Origin: UBA4874 sp002399435
GTDB taxonomy: Bacteria; Bacillota; Clostridia; Caldicoprobacterales; DTU083
DNA length: 13,165 nucleotides
Direction of reading: 5' to 3'
Assembly (NCBI GenBank): GCA_036823195.1
Contig: DAISGI010000056.1
Location: 1-13,165, forward strand
In this document: one piece after another, positions 1 to 7,181 of the stretch
Layout: each line of letters starts with the position of its first letter
Numbering within the stretch: the first letter of the stretch is position 1
The notes under the pieces: model-generated
Database searches by the model: none
Seen by the model: only the letters and a program-made list of their open reading frames with translations
What the model was told of the DNA's origin: nothing
Translations under genes and position numbers: made by a program

Positions 1-3
1 TTT

Positions 4-32
4 TTGCAATGTTATAGACTGCGATGTATAAT
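4..32 (+). promoter_or_regulatory. Putative sigma-A promoter for the APH-like/ClC operon
   Basis: TTGCAA (4-9) and a perfect TATAAT (27-32) are separated by 17 bp, so transcription would start near 39 and leave a leader of about 64 nt before the GTG at 103. The -10 is a full match and the -35 matches TTGACA at four of six positions. The window edge hides anything further upstream. Confidence 0.5.
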
Positions 33-102
33 CCCTATGTATTATACCAATAATTCAGGTAGATGGTATATATGGATGGTAATCATATGGGGAGGTGAGC
101 TT

Positions 103-1173
103 GTGACAACAGATACATCCCAGCGCAGACTGCTGCAGCGCTTGTTTCAGGAAGAGATCATTGAAGTGATGAAAGTGCAGGATTCCGGCAATTACGGACT
201 GGCCGGCCCGGCATGGTTTGTGAAAACGGTTTCCGGAGAATCTGTGGTGCTCATGCCTGGATCCGGGCAGCTGCCGGAGACTGAATTTTGGAAGGGATGC
301 AGGCAGTTGTTCGGCAGGGACCCCGAAGATATGTCGTGTTATGAAAAAACTCTGGAATTGTTGAGTACGATTTCGGATATTCCTGTGCCGAAAATTCAGT
401 CGAAAAAGGAGTTGGGCGGCAAGGAATATCTAATTGTGGAGAAAATGAGGGGAAAGGCAATGAAATCCTTTGCGGATCAGCCGGAGGAACTTCTTGTTTC
501 GTTTGGTATCTGGCTGGCGAAGGTGCATCGCAGCCGCACCAACTTTTTCGGAAACCTGGCGAAAACCAAAACAGAGCCGAGAGCCCGGTTTCATGATCAT
601 CTAGCAGAAGTCATCCGGACAATGACGGAGACGTATCCTGTGGATAGCGCGGTTCGGAGAATGTCCGGTGAAATCCTGGAGGAACTGGGCTCCCTGCCCG
701 TCCCGAAATGGTTTTGCCCTATTCTTCCGGGGATGAGTCCTTCCCGGTTCCTGTCCGGGCAAGGAAATATCACTGCCTTTGTGGGCAGCAGGGCTTATGT
801 GGCAGGTCCGAGGGTGCTGGACTTCATCGGCCTGGAATATCTTCTCGACTCAAAATCCGTCGTGCCCTTTTTGAAAGGATACCGTTCCATTCTGGAGGTT
901 CCGCCCATGTCCGCTTACCGCAAGGTTTATCGGTATTTTTATTTCCTGCTGGGGATTCCGGGATCCGGACGTCCACGGAAAGAATGCTCCGCCCCGTGCG
1001 TTTCCCATGATGATCCGGATACATGGCTGGCACAGCCGGAACTGTTTGAACCGCCTTCCTGCCCGGACAATACGTGGCCCACGTATTTTGGTACATACTC
1101 TGATTACGATACGTACTTCAGTCCGGACCATTGGCAGTCTTTCGGTTCACAGGTTGTTTGTAATATTTGGTAA
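103..1173 (+). CDS. APH-fold phosphotransferase-like protein, apparent pseudokinase
   Basis: This 356-aa protein resembles the aminoglycoside phosphotransferase/choline kinase (APH) family. I chose GTG 103 because GGGGAGGTGA lies just upstream at proper spacing; the longer open frame back to position 4 has no such site. A hinge-like segment (YLIVEKMRGKAM, 109-120) and the family's helix before an LAKVHR motif (138-143) are visible. Where active members carry HGDxxxxN, this protein reads LPGMSPSRFL (208-217). The metal-binding Asp position in the following strand reads AFVGSRAYV (225-233), while the C-lobe motif GPRVLDFIGLEYLL (235-248) is well kept. It therefore looks like a fold-preserving, catalytically dead relative. 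The last 40 residues are unusually rich in Tyr, Trp and Phe. It ends 26 bp before the ClC gene, so co-transcription is likely. Family assignment is fairly secure; substrate and role are unknown. Confidence 0.7.
   Translation: MTTDTSQRRLLQRLFQEEIIEVMKVQDSGNYGLAGPAWFVKTVSGESVVLMPGSGQLPETEFWKGCRQLFGRDPEDMSCYEKTLELLSTISDIPVPKIQSKKELGGKEYLIVEKMRGKAMKSFADQPEELLVSFGIWLAKVHRSRTNFFGNLAKTKTEPRARFHDHLAEVIRTMTETYPVDSAVRRMSGEILEELGSLPVPKWFCPILPGMSPSRFLSGQGNITAFVGSRAYVAGPRVLDFIGLEYLLDSKSVVPFLKGYRSILEVPPMSAYRKVYRYFYFLLGIPGSGRPRKECSAPCVSHDDPDTWLAQPELFEPPSCPDNTWPTYFGTYSDYDTYFSPDHWQSFGSQVVCNIW
1069..1087. repeat. Perfect 19-nt palindrome inside the APH-like gene
   Basis: AATACGTGG and CCACGTATT flank a single central C, giving a perfect 9-1-9 inverted repeat in the 3' part of the coding sequence. 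As RNA it would fold as a 7-bp stem with a 5-nt loop. As DNA it resembles a dimeric protein-binding site. No function is known. Confidence 0.6.
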
Positions 1174-1199
1174 TCACATATTGAATCTTTGGGGGAGTA

Positions 1200-2750
1200 T
1201 TGTTGGGAAAATCAAAAATATATCACATGCTGTCAGGTTTCAATCAATTAAAGTGGAGAATCACTTATAAGGGGATCCTGGCTGGTTTGATTTCCGGCCT
1301 TCTGGCTGTACTGTACCGCCTGGGAATTGAATTTGGTACGGAAAAGTCGATTCAGGCCTATCGGTATCTGAAAGTTCATCCCATTTTTATTGCCCCATGG
1401 ATTCTTTTCCTCATCGCTGCGGGTTTTATCGTGTACTGGCTTACAAGGCTGGAACCCGATGCAAAGGGAAGTGGCATCCCCCAGGTGGAAGGTATTCTTT
1501 TGCTGGGCATGAAAATGAAATGGTACGCCATATTGACCGTGCGTTTTTTGGCGGGATTTATGGGATCTCTTTTTGGGGTATCGGTGGGGAGAGAAGGTCC
1601 ATCCATCCAGATTGGAGCATGCGGCAGCCAGGCACTGGCAGAGAAAACCGGAAAAAACAAGCTGGAAGAGAATTATCTGATTACGGCTGGCGCATCCGCC
1701 GGCCTTTCCGCCGCATTCAACGCACCGCTGTCCGGTATTATGTTTGCTCTGGAGGAGATTCACAGATCCTTTTCTCCCAATATTCTGATAGCAGCAACCG
1801 CCGCAGCCCTGACATCGGATTGTGTATCCAAGTATTTTTTTGGATTGAAGCCGGTATTGAGCTATGTCGGCATTTCTCAGTTGCCCATGCAGTACTATAT
1901 GTGGCTGCCGGTTCTGGGAATCCTTTCCGGGCTCGTGGGGGGCATTACGAACAAAGGCCTGCTGGGAGCCGGAACGTTATATGAAAAAATACCTGCCGTC
2001 CTGCGTCCGATCCTTGCATTTCTCATTGCACTGCCCTGTGGCCTGTTCCTCCCGCAGATTCTGGGCGGGGGACAGGGTCTGATCAAACTGTCGGAGAACG
2101 GGGAGATCGGCATCCCATTGCTGATAACCTTTCTGATTGCAAAGCTGATTTTTACATGTACCAGTTTTGGAAGCGGGATTCCCGGCGGTATTTTTATGCC
2201 GATTCTGGCCATTGGGGCTTTGACCGGACGTGTTTTTGGACAGGCTGTTGCTGTATTTGATGTGCCTGCAGAGTTTATTCCGGCTTTTTGTGTCTGTGCA
2301 ATGGCCGGAGCCATGTCAGGCTCCGTAAAGGCGCCGGTTACCAGTATTCTGCTGATGGCGGAGATGACCGGATCCCTGGTACATTTGCTGCCGGTTGCAG
2401 TTGTTTCCTTTGTTGCACTGCTGACATCGGATATTCTGAACATATCTCCCATTTATGAAGTGCTGCTGGACCGTATGACAGGCGGAAATCGAACCCCGGT
2501 TGACCGGAAAGGGGCTGGAGCGATTATTGAGGTTCCGGTGGAACCCGGCAGTAAAATAGCCGGGAAAAGAGTAAGGGACATATCCTGGCCGGAAGGCACG
2601 CTGATTATAGGGCTGAGCAGAGGAGAAAAGGAATTTGTCCCCAATGGGGATACCTGTGTTCTGCATGGGGATTATCTGGTGGCTCTTTCTTCCGAGCAGA
2701 AGTATGACGAGATGAATCGCAGGCTTACCGAACTATGCCGCCCTTCCTGA
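1200..2750 (+). CDS. ClC-family chloride/proton antiporter with C-terminal RCK_C domain
   Basis: This 516-aa integral membrane protein exchanges chloride, or a similar anion such as fluoride, across the cytoplasmic membrane. All ClC selectivity motifs are present: GSGIPQVEG (90-98), GREGP (130-134) with gating Glu132, a Glu pair at 185-186 matching the internal proton glutamate of E. coli ClC, GSGIPGGIFMP (324-334), and Tyr419 in SPIYE, matching the central Tyr445. Gating and proton glutamates both present argue for an exchanger rather than a channel. Residues about 440-510 form an RCK_C (TrkA_C) domain, known elsewhere as a ligand-binding regulatory module; the ligand here is unknown. The start is uncertain: TTG 1200 and TTG 1203 both follow GGGGGAG (1191-1197), with 1203 better spaced, and an ATG lies at 1227. 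It probably shares a transcript with the upstream APH-like gene. Confidence 0.93.
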   Translation: MLGKSKIYHMLSGFNQLKWRITYKGILAGLISGLLAVLYRLGIEFGTEKSIQAYRYLKVHPIFIAPWILFLIAAGFIVYWLTRLEPDAKGSGIPQVEGILLLGMKMKWYAILTVRFLAGFMGSLFGVSVGREGPSIQIGACGSQALAEKTGKNKLEENYLITAGASAGLSAAFNAPLSGIMFALEEIHRSFSPNILIAATAAALTSDCVSKYFFGLKPVLSYVGISQLPMQYYMWLPVLGILSGLVGGITNKGLLGAGTLYEKIPAVLRPILAFLIALPCGLFLPQILGGGQGLIKLSENGEIGIPLLITFLIAKLIFTCTSFGSGIPGGIFMPILAIGALTGRVFGQAVAVFDVPAEFIPAFCVCAMAGAMSGSVKAPVTSILLMAEMTGSLVHLLPVAVVSFVALLTSDILNISPIYEVLLDRMTGGNRTPVDRKGAGAIIEVPVEPGSKIAGKRVRDISWPEGTLIIGLSRGEKEFVPNGDTCVLHGDYLVALSSEQKYDEMNRRLTELCRPS

Positions 2751-2770
2751 TAAAAATACTATGAATTTTG

Positions 2771-2821
2771 TTGTGCCAATATAGATAATATATGGTATTA
2801 TCACCTTGGACCTTGTATTAT
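2771..2821 (+). promoter_or_regulatory. Weak candidate promoter region for the rhamnosidase
   Basis: The 124-bp gap after the ClC gene is AT-rich. It holds two TATTAT -10-like hexamers (2796-2801 and 2816-2821) and a TTGTGC -35-like hexamer (2771-2776) that is 19 bp from the first. No clear cre site and no hairpin terminator for the ClC operon were seen. A promoter is expected from the change of function, but the boxes are poor. Confidence 0.3.
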
Positions 2822-2874
2822 AAAAAGCAACAGATGTATGGAAAGGACAGAAGGGTGAAAGGAGTAAAGTCATA

Positions 2875-5538
2875 ATGAGCATCACGCGAATGAAGTGCAA
2901 CCGGATCGGTAATCCTCTTGGGTTTTATTTGGGACAGCCTCGTCTGAGCTGGGTTACGAAGGCGCCCGGTGCAAAGTTTCAGACGGCCGCAAGGGTACAG
3001 GTGGCAGCGGAGGAAGACTTCGGGCAGATATTGTATGACAGCGGGAAACGGGATGATATTGACAGCCTGGGATTCCGGCTTCCGCTGGAGCTGAAGCCCC
3101 GCACAAGATATTACTGGCGTGTCACGGTTTGGACGGATCAGCAGGGGAAAATACAAAGTCCGGCTGCCTGGTTTGAAACGTCCAAAATGGAAGAACCCTG
3201 GACAGCAGAATGGATTACTCCGGACTGGGAGGAGAAAAGCATTCATCCCTTACTGCGGAAGACGTTTTCCCTGGATGGGGAAGTGGCTTCTGCCCGGGTA
3301 TATGTATGCGGCCTGGGGCTCTATGAGCTCGAGCTGAACGGCCGGAAGGCCGGAAAGGAATATCTGACCCCTGACTGCAATGCCTATGACAAATGGATGC
3401 AGTATCAGACCTATGATGTAACGTCCCTGCTGCATCCCGGCGAAAATGCAATGGGCGCCATGCTGGGCAATGGCTGGTATAAAGGGCGTTTTGGCTTTCG
3501 GGCCAACCAGGGCAACATCTATGGGGATACCACGGCTCTGATCTGTGAGCTGATCGTGTCCTACAGGGATGGAAGGTCCGTGACAATTGCAACGGATGAA
3601 AGCTGGAAAGCCGCACCCGGACCGGTGCAGGAGAGCAGCATTTATGACGGGGAGGTTTATGATTCCAACAGGCAGATTGCCGGTTGGTCCGAGACTGGAT
3701 TGGATGACGGCAGCTGGTCCGGCACCCGTTTCCTGGATATCGGCAAAGGCCGGCTGGAAGCGCGTCGAAGTCTGCCGGTACATGTCATGAATGAACTCCG
3801 GCCAGTCCAGGTGATCCGGACACCGAAAGGGGAGACAGTACTGGACATGGGGCAGAACATGGTGGGATGGATGCGGATGAAGGTGAATGCCCCGAAGGAT
3901 ACGGAGATTGTTCTCATGCATGGGGAAGAGCTGCAGGACGGATGTTTTTCCAGAGAAAACCTTCGTTCGGCAAAGGCTGAGTTTCACTATATTTCCGACG
4001 GATGTCCTGCGGTGGTGCGGCCCCACTTTACTTTTTACGGCTTCCGTTATGTGAAAGTGGAAGGCTGGCCGGGGGAGATTCATCCGGAGGATTTTACCGG
4101 ATGTGTCCTGCATTCCGATATGGAACGCATCGGCGAAATCAAGACCTCCGATCCTCTGGTCAACCGGCTGTTTTTGAATGCCCTGTGGGGACAGAAGGGG
4201 AACTTTCTGGATGTCCCGACGGACTGCCCCCAGAGGGATGAGCGTATGGGATGGACAGGGGATGCGGATGTCTTTTCCGGTACCGCCTGTTTCAATATGG
4301 ATACCGATGCCTTTTATCACAAATACCTGTATGATCTGGCTCTGGAGCAAAAGCAGGACAATGGTGCAGTAGCCCATGTTGTGCCGAAAACCTGCGTGGA
4401 TGGTGTGGGGTCTTCTGTATGGGGGGATGCTGCCACGGTGATTCCCTGGAATGTCTATCTGCATTATGGAGACAAGGCCATACTGGAGCAGCAGCTGGAG
4501 AGCATGAAGGCCTGGGTGGATTATATCCACAGGCAGGATGATGGCAGCCATTTGTGGAATACCGGCTTTCATTACGGAGACTGGCTGGCATTGGACGGCC
4601 CAGGCGAGTATAATCCCAGAGGCGGAACGGCGGAAGACTACATAGCAACAGCTTATTATGCCTATTCCGCGGAATTGGTTGCCAGGGCAGCCCGTGTACT
4701 GGGGAAGAAGGACATGGCCAGGGAATATCAGACATTGTCCGATGAAGTGAAGGAAGGATTCCAAAAGGAATTCCTGACTCCCAATGGAAGGCTGGCAGTG
4801 GATACGCAAACCGCCTATGTGCTGGCTCTTTACATGGATCTGATTCCGGAAAAGTTCCGCAAACGGGCTGCTTCCACTCTGGAGAGGAAATTAAAGGAAA
4901 ACAATTATCATTTGAAGACCGGCTTTGTGGGGACCCCTCTCCTGTGCCGGGTATTATCGGAAAATGGATACAACGATACGGCTTATCGCCTGCTTTTGAA
5001 TGAGGATTTTCCAGGCTGGCTGTATGAAGTGAAGATGGGAGCCACGACCATCTGGGAGAGGTGGAATTCCCTGCTGCCTAACGGGAAGTTCGGCGAGCGG
5101 GGTATGAACTCCCTGAACCATTATGCGTTCGGATCCATTGTGGAATGGATGTACCGGAACATGTGCGGCATTCAGCCGGTGGAGGATTGCCCCGGTTTCC
5201 GCAGGGCAAAGCTGGAACCTCAGCCCAACGGCAGGCTTACGTGGTCGAAGGCGTCCCTGGACTCGGCGGCAGGCCGGTATGAAAGCAGCTGGATGCTGGA
5301 CGGGGATGGGCTGCATTATGCGTTTACCATTCCCTTTGATACAGTGGCAGAAGTGAAGCTTCCTGATGCCGTGATCGATGGGGTTACCATAAACGGAAAG
5401 TCACTGTCGGCTCTGGAAACGGATGCCCTGCAGGAACTGGACGGTGTGATATTTACCCTGACCGCCGGACATTATGAGATTTATTATGTACCAACGGTGG
5501 ATTACAGGGCGGAAAAGGAAACAACGGGGAAGGAATAA
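2875..5538 (+). CDS. Alpha-L-rhamnosidase, glycoside hydrolase family 78
   Basis: This 887-aa enzyme hydrolyses terminal alpha-L-rhamnose from oligosaccharides or glycosides by an inverting mechanism. The layout is that of Pfam bacterial rhamnosidases: an N-terminal beta-sandwich region, a rhamnose-binding sandwich (about 120-420), an (alpha/alpha)6 barrel (about 430-780) and a C-terminal beta domain. The barrel carries DCPQRDERMGWTGDAD (450-465), where Glu456 is the expected general acid, and GATTIWERWNS (722-732), where Glu728 is the expected general base; both are intact. There is no signal peptide, so the enzyme should be cytoplasmic and act on imported oligosaccharides or plant glycosides. 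ATG 2875 follows AAAGGAG (2858-2864). The 3' end lies in a 22-bp tandem duplication covering the stop codon. No transporter or rhamnose-catabolic gene is adjacent, so the substrate cannot be read from context, though the KDG kinase downstream hints at rhamnogalacturonan. Confidence 0.95.
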   Translation: MSITRMKCNRIGNPLGFYLGQPRLSWVTKAPGAKFQTAARVQVAAEEDFGQILYDSGKRDDIDSLGFRLPLELKPRTRYYWRVTVWTDQQGKIQSPAAWFETSKMEEPWTAEWITPDWEEKSIHPLLRKTFSLDGEVASARVYVCGLGLYELELNGRKAGKEYLTPDCNAYDKWMQYQTYDVTSLLHPGENAMGAMLGNGWYKGRFGFRANQGNIYGDTTALICELIVSYRDGRSVTIATDESWKAAPGPVQESSIYDGEVYDSNRQIAGWSETGLDDGSWSGTRFLDIGKGRLEARRSLPVHVMNELRPVQVIRTPKGETVLDMGQNMVGWMRMKVNAPKDTEIVLMHGEELQDGCFSRENLRSAKAEFHYISDGCPAVVRPHFTFYGFRYVKVEGWPGEIHPEDFTGCVLHSDMERIGEIKTSDPLVNRLFLNALWGQKGNFLDVPTDCPQRDERMGWTGDADVFSGTACFNMDTDAFYHKYLYDLALEQKQDNGAVAHVVPKTCVDGVGSSVWGDAATVIPWNVYLHYGDKAILEQQLESMKAWVDYIHRQDDGSHLWNTGFHYGDWLALDGPGEYNPRGGTAEDYIATAYYAYSAELVARAARVLGKKDMAREYQTLSDEVKEGFQKEFLTPNGRLAVDTQTAYVLALYMDLIPEKFRKRAASTLERKLKENNYHLKTGFVGTPLLCRVLSENGYNDTAYRLLLNEDFPGWLYEVKMGATTIWERWNSLLPNGKFGERGMNSLNHYAFGSIVEWMYRNMCGIQPVEDCPGFRRAKLEPQPNGRLTWSKASLDSAAGRYESSWMLDGDGLHYAFTIPFDTVAEVKLPDAVIDGVTINGKSLSALETDALQELDGVIFTLTAGHYEIYYVPTVDYRAEKETTGKE

Positions 5539-5566
5539 CGAAGCAACAGGGAAGGAATGACGAAGC
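5523..5566 (+). repeat. 22-bp tandem duplication over the rhamnosidase stop codon
   Basis: Positions 5523-5544 and 5545-5566 are near-identical direct copies with two mismatches (C-G to C-A at offset 4, and TAA to TGA at offsets 14-16). The first copy contains the stop codon of the rhamnosidase. The second repeats the surrounding sequence, including an AGGGAAGGA ribosome-site-like word, but no gene start follows it. Confidence 0.85.
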
Positions 5567-5597
5567 GGGGTTTTAAGCGGACTTTTTGAATATTTTG

Positions 5598-5651
5598 CCC
5601 CTCTGGGTGCTGGGTTGCCGGCATCCAAAGGGGACACTGAGTGTGCCCTTT
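5598..5651 (+). other. Two overlapping, mutually exclusive hairpins
   Basis: Hairpin A pairs 5598-5610 with 5621-5633: 13 positions, one mismatch, one G-U, and a 10-nt loop. Hairpin B pairs 5627-5632 with 5646-5651 and 5634-5637 with 5641-5644, with a G-G mismatch between and loop TGA. The right arm of A is the left arm of B, so only one can form at a time. A third small inverted repeat (TCGTTGA/TCAACGA, 5662-5677) follows. No U-tract follows B, so it is not a standard terminator. This could be a switch-like leader or a structured repeat element. The element sits where the 5' part of the VanZ gene should be. Confidence 0.45.
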
Positions 5652-5840
5652 ACGCTGAGAGTCGTTGATGTCAACGATTTGATTTACAACACTGCCGGAG
5701 CCGCAATCGGATATGGCTTGTTTCAGCTCTTCCACAGGATATTCCGGAGCTTCATCCATCGGCGTGGTATAAAGCTGAATGCCTTTCTAAGATATATCTA
5801 TAACATTGGCGGGGAGAAAACCGCGGATACCTCGGATTGA
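5649..5840 (+). pseudogene. VanZ-like protein, C-terminal remnant
   Basis: One frame reads FTLRVVDVNDLIYNTAGAAI followed by GYGLFQLFHRIF. This matches the conserved C-terminal signature of VanZ-family membrane proteins, a D-x-D-D-type motif then N-T-x-G-x-x-x-G-Y and the final transmembrane helix. The preceding helices are missing: upstream sequence in all frames is hairpin-forming and unrelated, and no start codon with a ribosome site exists. About 64 codons remain and end at TGA 5838-5840. It is best read as a decayed or truncated gene rather than a working small protein. Intact VanZ-family proteins are linked to teicoplanin resistance or surface modification, but no function should be assigned to this remnant. 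Confidence 0.6.
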
Positions 5841-5894
5841 TGCGCTTTGTATGCTATTGTTATGCGGGAATTTGTACCATTTTAGTGCATTTTG

Positions 5895-5935
5895 TGATAT
5901 GATAACATAAGATTAAAGGCTATAGTATCTATTAT
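5895..5935 (+). promoter_or_regulatory. Extended -10 promoter candidate for the KDG kinase
   Basis: TGATATGAT (5895-5903) is a TGn-TATGAT extended -10 element that can work without a good -35; the expected -35 position reads only TACCAT (5875-5880). A second TATTAT (5930-5935) lies nearer the gene without a good -35. The kinase therefore probably has its own promoter, separate from the rhamnosidase. Confidence 0.4.
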
Positions 5936-5959
5936 ACAATACACAGGAGAGTGATTCAA

Positions 5960-6985
5960 ATGAAATACCTGACATTCGGTGAAATCATGCTTCGGCTGAA
6001 GGCGCCGGGGCAGGAGCGCTTCTTTCAGAGTCCCATGCTGGAGGCTACCTTCGGAGGAGGGGAAGCCAATGTGGCAGTGTCCCTTGCCAACTATGGGCTG
6101 GATACGGAGTTCCTCACGGTTCTGCCTGACAATGCCATTGCTGATGCCTGTATCGGGGAGCTTCGCAGATTTGGCGTTGGTACAGGTAAGATTTTGCGCG
6201 GAGACGGACGCATGGGCATTTATTATGCGGAAGGCGGAGCCAACCAGCTTCCCAGCAAAGTCGTATACGACCGGGCCAATTCGGCCATCGCTCTTGCCAA
6301 ACCGGGCGACATCGACTGGGATAAGGCACTGGAGGGAGTGGGCTGGTTTCATATTACGGGGATTACTCCTGCGATCTCGCAGAATGCCATGGAATTGTCC
6401 ATGGAAGCGGTGAAGGCTGCCAGGGAAAAGAAGATAACCGTCTCCTGTGATCTGAATTTCCGGAAGAACCTGTGGAAATATGGGAAGAAGGCACCGGAGG
6501 TCATGTGTGAGCTGGCCGGATATGTGGATGTGGCGGTAGGCAATGAGGAAGACTGCCAGAAATCCCTGGGCATTCAGGTGGATGTGGATGTCGAGAGCGG
6601 AAAACTGGATCTGTCCCGGTATCAGGCTCTTTCCGATGCCGTTTTGAAACAATATCCGAATATGAAGATGATTGCCATTACCCTGCGGGAAAGCAGAAGT
6701 GCGGATGTCAACGGCTGGTCCGCATGCCTCAGCGATCGGGAAGACTTCTATGTGAGCAGGAAGTATGAGATCCGGGATATTGTGGACCGTGTAGGCGGCG
6801 GGGATTCCTTTGCCGGCGGGCTGATCTACGGACTCAATACCTATGCCGGGAAACAGGAAGCACTGGAGTTTGCCGTGGCTGCCAGCTGTCTGAAGCATTC
6901 CATTCCCGGGGATTTCAACCGGGTAGGCAGATCCGACGTGGAAAGACTGATGCGCGGAGATGCTTCCGGCAGAGTACAGAGATAA
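5960..6985 (+). CDS. kdgK: 2-dehydro-3-deoxygluconate kinase (PfkB/ribokinase family)
   Basis: This 341-aa sugar kinase phosphorylates 2-keto-3-deoxygluconate to KDPG with ATP, the step before KDPG aldolase in galacturonate and glucuronate breakdown. It has the PfkB N-terminal sugar-binding motif GGGEANVAVSLANYG (32-46), the KDG-kinase-like segment PSKVVYDRANSAIA (98-111), DLNFRKNLW (164-172), and the C-terminal signature DRVGGGDSFAGG (276-287) with catalytic base Asp282 and the anion hole at 279-281. I chose ATG 5960, which AGGAG (5945-5949) serves at 10-nt spacing; GTG 5951 is only 1 nt from that site. Length is normal for the family. No aldolase, isomerase or dehydrogenase is in the window, so the pathway must be completed elsewhere. 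Other PfkB sugars are possible, but the motifs favour KDG. The stop codon lies in a 16-bp tandem repeat. Confidence 0.88.
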   Translation: MKYLTFGEIMLRLKAPGQERFFQSPMLEATFGGGEANVAVSLANYGLDTEFLTVLPDNAIADACIGELRRFGVGTGKILRGDGRMGIYYAEGGANQLPSKVVYDRANSAIALAKPGDIDWDKALEGVGWFHITGITPAISQNAMELSMEAVKAAREKKITVSCDLNFRKNLWKYGKKAPEVMCELAGYVDVAVGNEEDCQKSLGIQVDVDVESGKLDLSRYQALSDAVLKQYPNMKMIAITLRESRSADVNGWSACLSDREDFYVSRKYEIRDIVDRVGGGDSFAGGLIYGLNTYAGKQEALEFAVAASCLKHSIPGDFNRVGRSDVERLMRGDASGRVQR

Positions 6986-7002
6986 AAGAGTACAGAGATA
7001 AA
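6971..7002 (+). repeat. Perfect 16-bp tandem duplication over the kdgK stop codon
   Basis: AGAGTACAGAGATAAA occurs at 6971-6986 and again, without change, at 6987-7002. The first copy encodes the last residues and TAA stop of kdgK. The second extends into the A-rich strand that forms the T-tract of the terminator read from the opposite direction. Confidence 0.95.
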
Positions 7003-7045
7003 AAGGAAGCCCCCGGACAGCAATCCAATATTGGGATCCGGGGGC
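6998..7045. terminator. Convergent intrinsic terminator between kdgK and the ABC operon
   Basis: GCCCCCGGA (7009-7017) pairs perfectly with TCCGGGGGC (7037-7045). The 19-nt loop contains a second palindrome, CCAATATTGG (7025-7034). Read on the minus strand the stem is followed by TTCCTTTTTATC, a proper U-rich tail, so it mainly ends the ABC exporter transcript. On the plus strand the tail (ATTCTGTATCTG) is weak, but the stem may still shield kdgK mRNA. Confidence 0.8.
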
Positions 7046-7078
7046 ATTCTGTATCTGCCTGAAAGATTCAGGCCAGCT

Positions 7079-7181
7079 CAATCCAATCCAGTTCAAAACA
7101 TGCTTGGATTCATTGAATCCGGTTGAATGCATTCAATGCATTCAATCCGAACTGTTTTAATATAATCCAGTTAATCCAGCT
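7079..7181. repeat. Cluster of short repeats around the ABC exporter stop codon
   Basis: This spacer is built from related short words. CAATC is doubled at 7079-7088, GGATTC/GAATCC (7106-7120) forms a hairpin, and TTGAATGCATTCAA (7123-7136) is a perfect 14-bp palindrome. GCATTCAAT occurs twice in tandem (7129-7146). AATCCAGTT/AATCCAGCT (7164-7181) is an imperfect 9-bp tandem repeat that contains the stop codon of the exporter gene on the minus strand. It lies before the terminator of the ABC operon and so would form a structured 3' UTR. Confidence 0.7.

Noticed and set aside
3250..4809. 519-codon minus-strand frame opposite the rhamnosidase
   Set aside because: It mirrors a strongly conserved GH78 gene, has Pro/His/Ile-rich shadow composition and no ribosome site; an antisense artefact of codon bias.
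5630..5680. TPP-riboswitch-like word CTGAGAG
   Set aside because: The required downstream ACC...GAACCTGA thi-box core is absent, and no thiamin gene follows.
5882..7132. 416-codon minus-strand frame opposite kdgK
   Set aside because: It is a shadow of a clear PfkB kinase, without recognisable motifs or a start signal.
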